Position numbers and translations under genes: made by a program. From Pseudobdellovibrionaceae bacterium (GTDB lineage Bacteria > Bdellovibrionota > Bdellovibrionia > Bdellovibrionales > JAMPXM01), in NCBI GenBank assembly GCA_913774795.1, contig CAJYIL010000375.1, forward strand, positions 1 to 17,867: DNA of 17,867 nucleotides. Reading direction: 5' to 3'. The notes beneath the pieces were generated by a model that had not been told where the DNA came from, did not search any database, and saw only the letters and a list, made by a program, of their open reading frames with translations. Below are positions 1-6,363 of this stretch, one piece after another (position 1 is the stretch's first letter; every line of letters starts with the position of its first letter).

Positions 1-375
1 GTTCGTCGGATCACGCTCGACCGAAATTTCGTAATGTGGTTGCGAATCGTCGCGCTTGCCCTTGGCATCGGTCAGAGAAATCCAAACGCGCCCTTTGCCT
101 TCAATGAGAGCCACGACTTTCTTATCGCTCGTGACCTTCAGGGTTTTCTCGCAATCGACTTTGGAGCCGGCCTCCGCCATGCAGTGTGAACCGGTATCGT
201 AGGTGAAAGGCTGCCCGGCGATTTCAAGAACCGGCGACATGCCGCCGCGAAGAACCGTCACGGGAATCTCGCCGAGTCGCGATTGCGATACTGCGAAAGA
301 AAACCGATCGCAGGTTTCCATCTGCGCGTGTGCGTGGACCGAGACCAGAGTCAGCAATGCCAAGACGAGTTTCAC
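1..375 (-). CDS. Secreted protein of unknown function, partial (3' end off the window)
   Basis: The minus strand is open from the window edge to a GTG at 373-375 and an in-frame ATG at 391-393. I prefer the GTG: it gives a textbook Sec signal peptide (MKLVLALLTLVSVHAHA, Lys at residue 2, hydrophobic core, Ala-His-Ala before the likely cleavage site), and purine-rich GGAGTGGGGG lies just upstream. The mature part has several Cys (in CDRF, HCMA and DCEK) and ends mid-gene at about residue 125 with a beta-rich, polar sequence. No family is recognised; it is probably a small periplasmic protein. It diverges from the CPAF-like protease, with a shared intergenic region of about 200 bp. The signal peptide is directly visible; the function is unknown. 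Confidence 0.72.
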   Translation of the reverse strand, partial: MKLVLALLTLVSVHAHAQMETCDRFSFAVSQSRLGEIPVTVLRGGMSPVLEIAGQPFTYDTGSHCMAEAGSKVDCEKTLKVTSDKKVVALIEGKGRVWISLTDAKGKRDDSQPHYEISVERDPTN

Positions 376-519
376 TTCGAACCCCCACTCCATGACGTCG
401 CTAGCCTTTAAGCTCGCGCCGTTAGTCCGTTATCGGCACGTACGGCTAGGCGCTGCACTGGACGGGAGTCCTGAATTCTGGCCTATAGAAGGGCCAACAA
501 ACTCTTATGGTGAAGTCAG

Positions 520-548
520 TTGACCTGGACATTGGGCGGGCCTACGTT
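520..548 (+). promoter_or_regulatory. Sigma-70-type promoter of the CPAF-like protease gene
   Basis: A -35 box TTGACC (520-525), a 17-bp spacer and a -10 box TACGTT (543-548) predict a start near 555, about 20 nt before the GTG at 576. The position argues against starting the protein at the upstream ATG at 507, which would lie before this promoter. The -35 matches 5 of 6 consensus bases; the -10 keeps only the T, A and final T. Confidence 0.5.
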
Positions 549-575
549 GCGCCATCTTTTAGAGGGGGACATTCC

Positions 576-2258
576 GTGAAGCACTTACTGACATTGCTCT
601 TCACCGCACTCGCTGTATTGGCAACGGCGCAAACGACTCAAGCCGCGACACTCCAAGACGATGTCGACAGCATGCTCGGCACGATGAAAACCGTGTACAG
701 CGCTTACTACGCCCCGGCCGACTGGAAGAAAACGTATGCCGGTTACGATCTCAACACGTCTTACAACGATGCGATCAATCGCGCGGCTTCGAAGTCGACT
801 CAACTGACGATCGCGGGTTCGCGCATGATCTTCAAAGACTTCATCTATGCGATGAAAGACTACCATACATCAATTTCGTTTACGGCAACCGAGAAGGCCT
901 CGTTGCCGCTCTTGGTCAGGGGCGCAGAGGGCCGCTTGTTCATCGTCAGCATCGATCGCACAAAATTGTCTGAGACCGCTTTTCCGTTCAACGTCGGTGA
1001 CGAGCTCATCGCAATCGACGGCAAATCGGCGAACGCGGCGGTCAACGAACTGCAAGATTACTTCGCAGTGAACGCACCGATTACAGATCGGTCGATGGCG
1101 GAGATGCGCCTGTTCGCACGATCGGCCGCTCGCGGCTTCGTGCAAATTCCGCAAGGCCCCGTCACTCTCACCATCTTACGCCAAGGCGAAACCACGCCGG
1201 CCTCGGTGCAGCTGATCTGGGATTACACCCCGGAGCTGATCGCACCTCGCACCGACTTTTCGTTGGTCAAGTTCGGTCAGCGCCGCTCGCTCTTCCACCC
1301 GATGATGGATGTCGCCGTCGACCCGCAAATCGCCGACGACAGTTTCACCCTCGGCGGTCGCAAAAGCTTTATGCCGAATTTGGGTGCTCGCATCTGGGAA
1401 TCACCTGCTGACAGCGAGTTCGACGCGTACATTTACATGAACGAAGATCGCAAGCTCATTGGGTACGTGCGCATTCCTTCGTACACGCCTGACAATACAG
1501 CGAAGACTCTCGCTGACTTTAAAGCGACGATCGCGAAGATGCAGCAGATGACCGATTCGATGGTCATCGACCAAGTCAATAATCCGGGCGGGAGCGTCTT
1601 CTATCTCTACTCGCTCGTTTCGATGTTGAGCGATAAACCGATGGCCACTCCTCGTCACCGCATGGCGATTGCGCAAGCAGATGTGCAAGAAGCGCTTTCG
1701 GTCCTCGAACAATTGAAATCGATCAAGACTGAAGACGACATCGCAAAAGCCGGTGACAGTTTCCAAGATTCGCTAGGCGGCGGGTATCCCGTGACGCTCG
1801 AGTTCGTTCAATTCATGCGCTCGTACGCTCAGTTTATTGTGAGTGAGTGGACGGCCGGCCGTAAACTCACGAATCCTTACTGGATTGCTGGCGTCGATCA
1901 CATCAACCCGTCTCCTGTTCGTTACACAAAGCCGATTTTGATTCTCGTGAACGAACTGGATTTCTCGGGCGGCGACTTCTTCCCGTCGATCATGCAAGAC
2001 AACAAGCGCGTCACGATCCTCGGAACACGCACGGCCGGAGCCGGTGGTTACGTGAACGATGTGTCGGTTCCGAACAACGTGGGTGTTGCCTCATTCCGTG
2101 TTACGCAGTCGATCGCGGAGCGTGTGAATGGCAATCCGATCGAGAACCTCGGTTGCGTACCGGATATCCCTTACGCGATGACCGCCGCCGATTATCAAAA
2201 TGGATTTACGCCTTACATGACCGCGGTGAAGGCGGCGTTGAAAGCGATCACGCCGTAA
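576..2258 (+). CDS. CPAF-like secreted serine protease (S41/tail-specific protease fold)
   Basis: Predicted exported endopeptidase of 560 aa related to the chlamydial protease/proteasome-like activity factor CPAF. The GTG at 576 is chosen because AGAGGGGGA precedes it at a good distance and it opens directly into a Sec signal peptide (KHLLTLLFTALAVLATAQ). Counting from this start, the CPAF-type catalytic residues are visible: His97 in MKDYHTSISF, Ser464 in NELDFSGGDFF, and Glu523 in IENLGCVPDI. An S41 core strand VIDQVNNPGGSVFYLYSL lies near 331-348, and a PDZ-like stretch (VGDELIAIDGKSA) near 140-152. Length and domain order follow the CPAF family rather than the shorter CtpA proteases. The gene is monocistronic, between its own promoter and a terminator. 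In Chlamydia, CPAF is a virulence-linked protease; here the substrate is unknown and periplasmic or extracellular action is inferred. An extended start at ATG 507 is possible but unlikely. Confidence 0.87.
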   Translation: MKHLLTLLFTALAVLATAQTTQAATLQDDVDSMLGTMKTVYSAYYAPADWKKTYAGYDLNTSYNDAINRAASKSTQLTIAGSRMIFKDFIYAMKDYHTSISFTATEKASLPLLVRGAEGRLFIVSIDRTKLSETAFPFNVGDELIAIDGKSANAAVNELQDYFAVNAPITDRSMAEMRLFARSAARGFVQIPQGPVTLTILRQGETTPASVQLIWDYTPELIAPRTDFSLVKFGQRRSLFHPMMDVAVDPQIADDSFTLGGRKSFMPNLGARIWESPADSEFDAYIYMNEDRKLIGYVRIPSYTPDNTAKTLADFKATIAKMQQMTDSMVIDQVNNPGGSVFYLYSLVSMLSDKPMATPRHRMAIAQADVQEALSVLEQLKSIKTEDDIAKAGDSFQDSLGGGYPVTLEFVQFMRSYAQFIVSEWTAGRKLTNPYWIAGVDHINPSPVRYTKPILILVNELDFSGGDFFPSIMQDNKRVTILGTRTAGAGGYVNDVSVPNNVGVASFRVTQSIAERVNGNPIENLGCVPDIPYAMTAADYQNGFTPYMTAVKAALKAITP

Positions 2259-2312
2259 CGTGAACGTTCAACGTTTTAAACGTTCGCGTTCACGATCATG
2301 TTCGCGTTCACG
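2259..2312 (+). repeat. Inverted and direct repeats in the 3' UTR of the protease gene
   Basis: Immediately after the stop codon, CGTGAACG (2259-2266) pairs with CGTTCACG (2287-2294), and an inner AACGTT (2270-2275) pairs with AACGTT (2279-2284) across a TTA loop. The 13-mer GTTCGCGTTCACG occurs twice, at 2282-2294 and 2300-2312, so the 5' arm could pair with either copy. No T-run follows, so this is not itself an intrinsic terminator; the terminator lies about 30 bp further on. Confidence 0.6.
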
Positions 2313-2344
2313 TTTGATGTTTTGACATTTTAGAAACTGCAGAA

Positions 2345-2372
2345 GCCACTCCCCGCGGAGTGGCTTTTTTTT
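2345..2372 (+). terminator. Rho-independent terminator of the CPAF-like protease gene
   Basis: GCCACTCC (2345-2352), a 4-nt loop and GGAGTGGC (2357-2364) form a perfect 8-bp GC-rich stem followed by eight T (2365-2372). The end of the T-run overlaps the stop codon of the convergent small membrane protein gene. Confidence 0.93.
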
Positions 2373-2568
2373 ATTTGCGGGGGCGGCGGCGGGCGGGAGA
2401 GGTGTTTGTGTAGCGGTTCTCGTAGCGCCAGTAGAGAACCATCAGCATGCAGACTGCAAGCAGGAACGCGAAGATGTTCGTGGAGAGATTCGGTGCTTTT
2501 ACGAAAGACGCAATTGCGGTCGCCAAGAAAGCGAAGGGACGTGATTCGTAAAGGAATTGCTCAAACAT
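2371..2568 (-). CDS. Small membrane protein of unknown function
   Basis: 65-aa protein starting at an ATG preceded by AGCGAGGTCACT (Shine-Dalgarno GAGGT, spacing about 6), which supports it as a real gene. A short hydrophobic stretch (FAFLATAIASFV, residues 12-23) is followed by a clear transmembrane helix near residues 29-47 (TNIFAFLLAVCMLMVLYW), then a basic C-terminal tail ending RRRPRK. This suggests one or two inner-membrane passes with a cytoplasmic basic tail by the positive-inside rule. No family is recognised. The stop codon overlaps the T-run of the convergent protease terminator, so the two genes are packed tail to tail. The intergenic region upstream (2569-2734) separates it from the divergent Hpt gene. 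Confidence 0.7.
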   Translation of the reverse strand: MFEQFLYESRPFAFLATAIASFVKAPNLSTNIFAFLLAVCMLMVLYWRYENRYTNTSPARRRPRK

Positions 2569-2684
2569 AGTGACCTCGCTTCATTTAGTATGGCCTGGGC
2601 GGTTCACGAGAGCTCGCAATCAAGTGTCGAGCGTTGGCGACGATCGTTTGAGAGATGCGCGCCTTCCAAACAGGTGTTCGCACC

Positions 2685-2713
2685 TTGAACACGCGAACGT
2701 CTCAAGATAAAAC
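2685..2713 (+). promoter_or_regulatory. Possible sigma-70 promoter of the Hpt gene, overlapped by a palindrome
   Basis: TTGAAC (2685-2690), a 17-bp spacer and TAAAAC (2708-2713) each match four of six consensus bases and would start transcription near 2720, just before the ribosome site. The -35 box is embedded in the inverted repeat GTGTTC (2674-2679) / GAACAC (2687-2692), a possible operator. Confidence 0.35.
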
Positions 2714-2734
2714 AGAGCTTTCTGGAGTTTGCTT

Positions 2735-3010
2735 TTGTCTTTTGAACCGCAGATCACGCCCGAAATGAAAGCCCGCTACATCACGCGCCGTCGCGAAGAC
2801 GTCGCCAAGCTCCTCGAGGCGCAAGAGGCCGGAGACTTCAACGTCCTCCGCGCCGTCGGCCACCAAATCAAAGGCAACGCCGCCACGTTCTCATTCAAAG
2901 ATCTCGAAGGCTACGCGATCGCGCTCGAAGACGCCGCCGAGGTCAAAGACTCCGAAGCCTGCGCCAAGCAAATCGGCAACATCCAGAAGTGGGTCGCAGC
3001 ACAGACCTGA
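2735..3010 (+). CDS. Stand-alone histidine phosphotransfer (Hpt) protein
   Basis: Cytoplasmic phosphorelay carrier of 91 aa made of a single Hpt four-helix bundle. The signature VGHQIKGNAATFSFKDL carries the phospho-accepting His43, with the Lys and Gly of the usual HxxKGxxxxxG/F pattern. The TTG at 2735 is preferred over the TTG at 2729: GGAG at 2724-2727 sits 7 nt before 2735 but only 1 nt before 2729. Hpt proteins shuttle phosphate between a hybrid kinase's receiver and a terminal response regulator. No kinase is adjacent, so it is an orphan; the hybrid kinase at 12259-14931 ends in a receiver and would need such a partner, but that link is inference. It converges on the sigma-54 activator gene with a 21-bp gap and no visible terminator. 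Confidence 0.85.
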   Translation: MSFEPQITPEMKARYITRRREDVAKLLEAQEAGDFNVLRAVGHQIKGNAATFSFKDLEGYAIALEDAAEVKDSEACAKQIGNIQKWVAAQT

Positions 3011-3031
3011 TTCGGCCTGCGCCCAAGAACA

Positions 3032-4546
3032 TTAAGAATCCAGCGGAGCACCGGCCGAGTTCGCATCGAGATCACGAAGCTTTTTGTAAAGCGTCTTGCG
3101 ATCGATCCCGAGAGCTTGCGCCGTGCGGTCTTTAGCGCCTTTGTTTTTCTCGAGCGCGAAGCGGATGTAAGACATCGTGAGTTCTTCGAGTTTCAGCAAA
3201 CGGCCCTCAGGACCGAGCGGCATCGCGCCCGACTCAGACGCCGAGTCGCTAGCACCCGCGCCGACACTCGCCGCGACGGCCGACGACAGCGGAGCCGCGA
3301 TCGTCGCGCTCAAGGCCGAAGCCGGAGTCGACAACACCAAGTCACCTTCGAATAGATCTGCGACGTCGATCAAACGCGACGTCGCCAAGACGACCGCGCG
3401 CTCGACTTTGTTTTCGAGCTCGCGCACGTTCCCGCGCCAAGAATACGAGAGCAAGCGCTCAAGCGCCGCCTTTGTAAAACCCTCGGCGGGCGACCCATTG
3501 AGTGCAGCGTATTTCGACAAGAAGAACTCAGCCAATGGAACGATATCCTCGTGACGTTCCCGCAAAGGAGGAATCGTGACCGGAATGACGTTCAATCTAA
3601 AGAACAAATCTTCTCTGAACCGGCCTGCCGCCACCTCCGCTCCCAAATCTTTGTGCGTGGCTGAGACCACACGCACGTTGATCGCGCGCGGTTGGTTTTC
3701 GCCGATGCGTTTGATCTGGCGCTCTTGCAAAACGCGCAACAGCTTCGCTTGCAGCGGTAAAGACAGATCGCCGATCTCGTCGAGAAAAAGAGTGCCGCCC
3801 TCGGCCTCTTCAAACAGGCCAATCTTTTTATCAGATGCACCCGTGAAGGCGCCCTTCGCGTAACCGAACAACTCTGATTCGAGCAAGTTTTCGGGGATCG
3901 CCGAACAGTTGATCGCGACAAAAGGTTCCTTCGCGCGTTTACCGAAGGCGTGAATCGCTTTGGCGATGACTTCTTTACCGGTTCCCGACTCCCCGTGAAT
4001 GAAAACAGAAGCCGCGCTATCGGAAACTCGTCGCGCGAGATCGAGGGCTTTTAAAAATCCCGGCGAGCGACCGATGATTCCGTCAGCGGCCATCGACGAA
4101 CGCTGTTTAACGGCGACTTTCAAAACTTGGTTTTCACGGTGAATGCGCGAAAAGTGGATCGCGCGCTCAACCGAGACGAGAAGCTGCGGGAAATGGATTG
4201 GCTTTACGATGAAGTCGTACGCACCTGCTTCGATCGCTTCGACAGCGATCTCTGAGCCTTTTTGCGCCGTCATTAGAATGATGGGAGTTGAAACTCCCGA
4301 CTCTTTCATCTTACGGGTGAATTCCAGACCGCTCATGTGCGGGAGATTTAAGTCTGTCAAAACGACGTCGACCTTGAGGGCGCCTGACTGGAGTTCCTGA
4401 ATGGACGTCATCGGATCTTCAGATCGCACAACTTTGTAACCGCGCGGTCTGAAGAAGCCCTCGACAACGTCTTGAATATCAAGATCGTCTTCAATGACGA
4501 GGAGAGTTCGACCGTTCTCGGACCGAGCGACAAAAGAAGTATCCAT
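3032..4546 (-). CDS. NtrC-family sigma-54-dependent response regulator (enhancer-binding protein)
   Basis: Activator of sigma-54 RNA polymerase, 504 aa, with the standard order receiver - AAA+ - Fis-type HTH. The receiver has the acidic pair ED at 19-20, phospho-acceptor Asp65 (VVLTDLNLP) and Lys115. The AAA+ domain has Walker A GESGTGKE (185-192), an intact sigma-54-contacting GAFTGA loop (232-237), Walker B GGTLFLDE (250-257) and FREDLFFRLNV (310-320). The HTH near 471-492 reads AKDRTAQALGIDRKTLYKKL. A low-complexity Ala/Ser-rich linker (about 405-445) joins AAA+ to HTH. The ATG at 4544-4546 is used; an upstream ATG at 4660 adds 38 residues unlike any receiver. No good Shine-Dalgarno precedes 4546. 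The gene diverges from two genes carrying sigma-54 promoters, which it may control. No kinase is adjacent. Confidence 0.93.
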   Translation of the reverse strand: MDTSFVARSENGRTLLVIEDDLDIQDVVEGFFRPRGYKVVRSEDPMTSIQELQSGALKVDVVLTDLNLPHMSGLEFTRKMKESGVSTPIILMTAQKGSEIAVEAIEAGAYDFIVKPIHFPQLLVSVERAIHFSRIHRENQVLKVAVKQRSSMAADGIIGRSPGFLKALDLARRVSDSAASVFIHGESGTGKEVIAKAIHAFGKRAKEPFVAINCSAIPENLLESELFGYAKGAFTGASDKKIGLFEEAEGGTLFLDEIGDLSLPLQAKLLRVLQERQIKRIGENQPRAINVRVVSATHKDLGAEVAAGRFREDLFFRLNVIPVTIPPLRERHEDIVPLAEFFLSKYAALNGSPAEGFTKAALERLLSYSWRGNVRELENKVERAVVLATSRLIDVADLFEGDLVLSTPASALSATIAAPLSSAVAASVGAGASDSASESGAMPLGPEGRLLKLEELTMSYIRFALEKNKGAKDRTAQALGIDRKTLYKKLRDLDANSAGAPLDS

Positions 4547-4671
4547 AGTGAGAATAGGGGTACCATGACGTCCCAAAATTCCCCAACTCACAAAGTGGAG
4601 TTTTTCCCCATCTACACATCTAGGTTCACCGTTTTGCGCACTTAGGTCCCAGAAACGCATTTAATTCGATC

Positions 4672-4687
4672 TGGCACTCTCGTTGCT
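4672..4687 (+). promoter_or_regulatory. Sigma-54 (-24/-12) promoter of the hemerythrin-fold gene
   Basis: TGGCACTCTCGTTGCT matches the sigma-54 consensus TGGCAC-N5-TTGC exactly, with the GG (4673-4674) and GC (4685-4686) elements separated by the canonical 10 bp. Predicted start is near 4698, about 57 nt before the ATG at 4755. A sigma-54 activator gene begins only about 125 bp upstream on the opposite strand. Confidence 0.9.
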
Positions 4688-4697
4688 CTCTGGTATT

Positions 4698-4725
4698 AGG
4701 CCTCTTTGAGGTTAGGCGGCTAACC
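4698..4725 (+). promoter_or_regulatory. Hairpins in the 5' leader of the hemerythrin-fold gene
   Basis: Right after the predicted sigma-54 start, GGTTAG (4710-4715) and CTAACC (4720-4725) form a perfect 6-bp stem with loop GCGG. An overlapping alternative, CCTC (4701-4704) with GAGG (4708-4711), is mutually exclusive with it. These may stabilise the leader or modulate translation; no riboswitch class is recognised. Confidence 0.35.
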
Positions 4726-4754
4726 GAAACTGCCAGAATTGGAGACCTAACAGT

Positions 4755-5198
4755 ATGGACATTCTTGAAACGCTGACTGCTGATTTTGACCATCTCCGCG
4801 ATCTCACGATCAATTTCGCTCTGGCTGAGACGCTGGTGGAGCGCGAGCAGCACTTTCGCCAACTGATGCGTTACCAGGATGTGACGGCCAAAGCGCAGGC
4901 CTCGGTTCTCCAAGCAGAAGAGGTTGAGTTTGCTAAACGCAAGATGCTTGAACGCTGTGACGTCATGGACGAAATCGCGATGAGCATCACTCGCTCAAAT
5001 CGCCTCGATATTCGCGAAGCTAAAATGGAACTCTATAGCGACCTTGTCATTCAACGCATTTCAGACAGCGAGCGCGAAATCCTTCCTTATATATATGAGC
5101 ATGTCAGCGACGAAGATCGTGAACGCATGGGCACGAGCTACGCGAAGTATCGTGACATCGCTCTCGATTACGGTCGAAATCATCCCCACGCCGTTTAA
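4755..5198 (+). CDS. Hemerythrin (HHE)-fold protein lacking the metal ligands
   Basis: 147-aa cytoplasmic all-helical protein whose sequence pattern follows the HHE cation-binding/hemerythrin domain. MDILETLTADF aligns with the usual start (LL-ADH), QDVTAKAQAS with the second helix (A-H-A-x-A-E), KMLERCDVMDEI with the third (EEHHVVD-L) and RISDSEREILPYI with the fourth (HVEEEE-ELFP). By this eye alignment the usual ligand positions are Phe11, Lys46, Ser50, Cys68 and Arg101, so it should not form a di-iron site. A structural or signalling role is more likely than oxygen binding, but the function is unknown. ATG 4755 follows GGAGA at 4741. The gene has its own sigma-54 promoter and its own terminator. 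The fold assignment is moderately sure; the loss of ligands depends on it. Confidence 0.62.
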   Translation: MDILETLTADFDHLRDLTINFALAETLVEREQHFRQLMRYQDVTAKAQASVLQAEEVEFAKRKMLERCDVMDEIAMSITRSNRLDIREAKMELYSDLVIQRISDSEREILPYIYEHVSDEDRERMGTSYAKYRDIALDYGRNHPHAV

Positions 5199-5227
5199 GA
5201 CATGCGGTCAAATTCCCCGATGTTACC

Positions 5228-5263
5228 AAACGCCACGAGGAGAATAGCCCCGTGGCGTTTTTG
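5228..5263 (+). terminator. Rho-independent terminator of the hemerythrin-fold gene
   Basis: AAACGCCACG (5228-5237) and CGTGGCGTTT (5251-5260) form a 10-bp perfect stem with a 13-nt loop, followed by a T-rich run. It lies between the hemerythrin-fold gene and the next sigma-54 promoter, so the two genes are separate transcription units. Confidence 0.88.
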
Positions 5264-5311
5264 TTTTGGGATCATTGCGCGTTTAATTCGATTTCGACAC
5301 GATCTTGGCTT

Positions 5312-5327
5312 TGGCATCACCGTTGCT
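5312..5327 (+). promoter_or_regulatory. Sigma-54 (-24/-12) promoter of the PhoB-type response regulator
   Basis: TGGCATCACCGTTGCT has the invariant GG (5313-5314) and GC (5325-5326) 10 bp apart and matches the consensus at all but one of its specified bases. The predicted start near 5338 leaves a leader of about 27 nt before ATG 5365, enough for the TGGAGGA ribosome site. Confidence 0.88.
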
Positions 5328-5364
5328 CTACACCTCCGACAGAAACAATGTCCTGGAGGATATA

Positions 5365-6147
5365 ATGCACAAGATTCTCGTCGTAGAAGATTCCGCTGAA
5401 GCTTACCGTCTCGTTCACAACGCTCTCGGCTCTCTCTACAAACTCGACTGGGCGAAGACTCGCAAAGACGCGGCCCAGATGCTTGAAAAATCAACTTACG
5501 ATTTGATCTTGCTCGATGGCACTTTGCCAGACGGCGATGGCTTTCAGCTTTGCTCGCTTCTCCAAGCTCACGAAGCATGGGCAACGATACCGGTCATTCT
5601 TCTCACTGCACGCACGACGGTCATGGACAAAGTCATGGCGTTCTCGGTCGGCGCTGACGATTTCATTTCGAAACCGTTCGACCCACTCGAACTCCGTGCG
5701 CGTGTTGAAGCGAAACTCCGCCGCCGCGAACGTCAGATCCGCGCATCAGACGTGATCATCTGTGGCGACTTCGAAATCGACAAACGCACCCAGCGCGCCG
5801 TCATCAACGAAGATGGCGTAGCACGTGAGCTCATCCTCACTCCAATCGAATTCAAAATGCTCCTCTTGTTTGCAAGCAAGCCGGATGTCGTTCACTCCCG
5901 CGACAAGATTCTTGACGCGGTTTGGGGCTCGAACGTTCACGTCTACGCTCGCTCGGTCGATACTCACGTATCGAAGCTCCGTAAGAAACTTGGATCTAAA
6001 CAAGATTGCATTATGTCGGTTCATGGTTCGGGCTACCGCATGACGGCGCCTGAAAATGATCGCGCAGTTCAACGTTTGACGACAGAAATGACTCGTCCAC
6101 GTTCGAGCTACGATCTTTCATACGGCAACAACGCTCCAACGTTGTAA
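5365..6147 (+). CDS. OmpR/PhoB-family response regulator (winged helix)
   Basis: DNA-binding response regulator of 260 aa. The ATG at 5365 is fixed by GGAGGA ending 5 nt upstream and by the receiver beginning directly with MHKILVVEDS. The receiver (1-120) has Glu-Asp at 8-9, phospho-acceptor Asp51 in LILLDGTLPDGDGF, Thr81 and Lys103 in SKPF. The C-terminal winged helix (about 132-228) has LTPIEFKMLLLF and the recognition helix YARSVDTHVSKLRKKLG, ending SGYRM. A polar tail of about 30 residues follows. No kinase is encoded beside it. Control of a PhoB-type regulator gene by a sigma-54 promoter means it probably acts downstream of the neighbouring enhancer-binding protein. An in-frame GTG-less extension to 5305 would run into the promoter and is rejected. 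Confidence 0.94.
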   Translation: MHKILVVEDSAEAYRLVHNALGSLYKLDWAKTRKDAAQMLEKSTYDLILLDGTLPDGDGFQLCSLLQAHEAWATIPVILLTARTTVMDKVMAFSVGADDFISKPFDPLELRARVEAKLRRRERQIRASDVIICGDFEIDKRTQRAVINEDGVARELILTPIEFKMLLLFASKPDVVHSRDKILDAVWGSNVHVYARSVDTHVSKLRKKLGSKQDCIMSVHGSGYRMTAPENDRAVQRLTTEMTRPRSSYDLSYGNNAPTL

Positions 6148-6180
6148 TCGAGAAAACCTAAATCTGACGTTCGTTTCTTA

Positions 6181-6217
6181 AAAGCCTCCGGCTTGTTCAA
6201 AGCCGGGGGCTTTTTTT
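6181..6217 (+). terminator. Rho-independent terminator of the response regulator gene
   Basis: AAAGCCTCCGGCTT (6181-6194) pairs with AAAGCCGGGGGCTTT (6200-6213 region) with one G-U pair, a short loop and seven T (6211-6217). Confidence 0.9.
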
Positions 6218-6363
6218 GTCTCAATTTTTTAGCCGGCTCTAGTCGAAATCGCCCCCGACCGTGAACGAATCGTCACTGCGAAGTCATTCATCGTTCAATG
6301 AAATCTGACGCAACACCATTATTAATAGAACCAACCTCTATTTCTCTAAAGGAGAATCACCAA

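Noticed and set aside
203..523. 106-aa plus-strand open frame near the left edge
   Set aside because: It overlaps the minus-strand secreted-protein gene, which has a signal peptide; the plus frame resembles no protein and lacks a ribosome site.
4547..4660. 38-residue N-terminal extension of the sigma-54 activator from ATG 4660
   Set aside because: The residues do not look like a receiver or any domain, and the stretch covers the candidate enhancer region of the divergent promoter.
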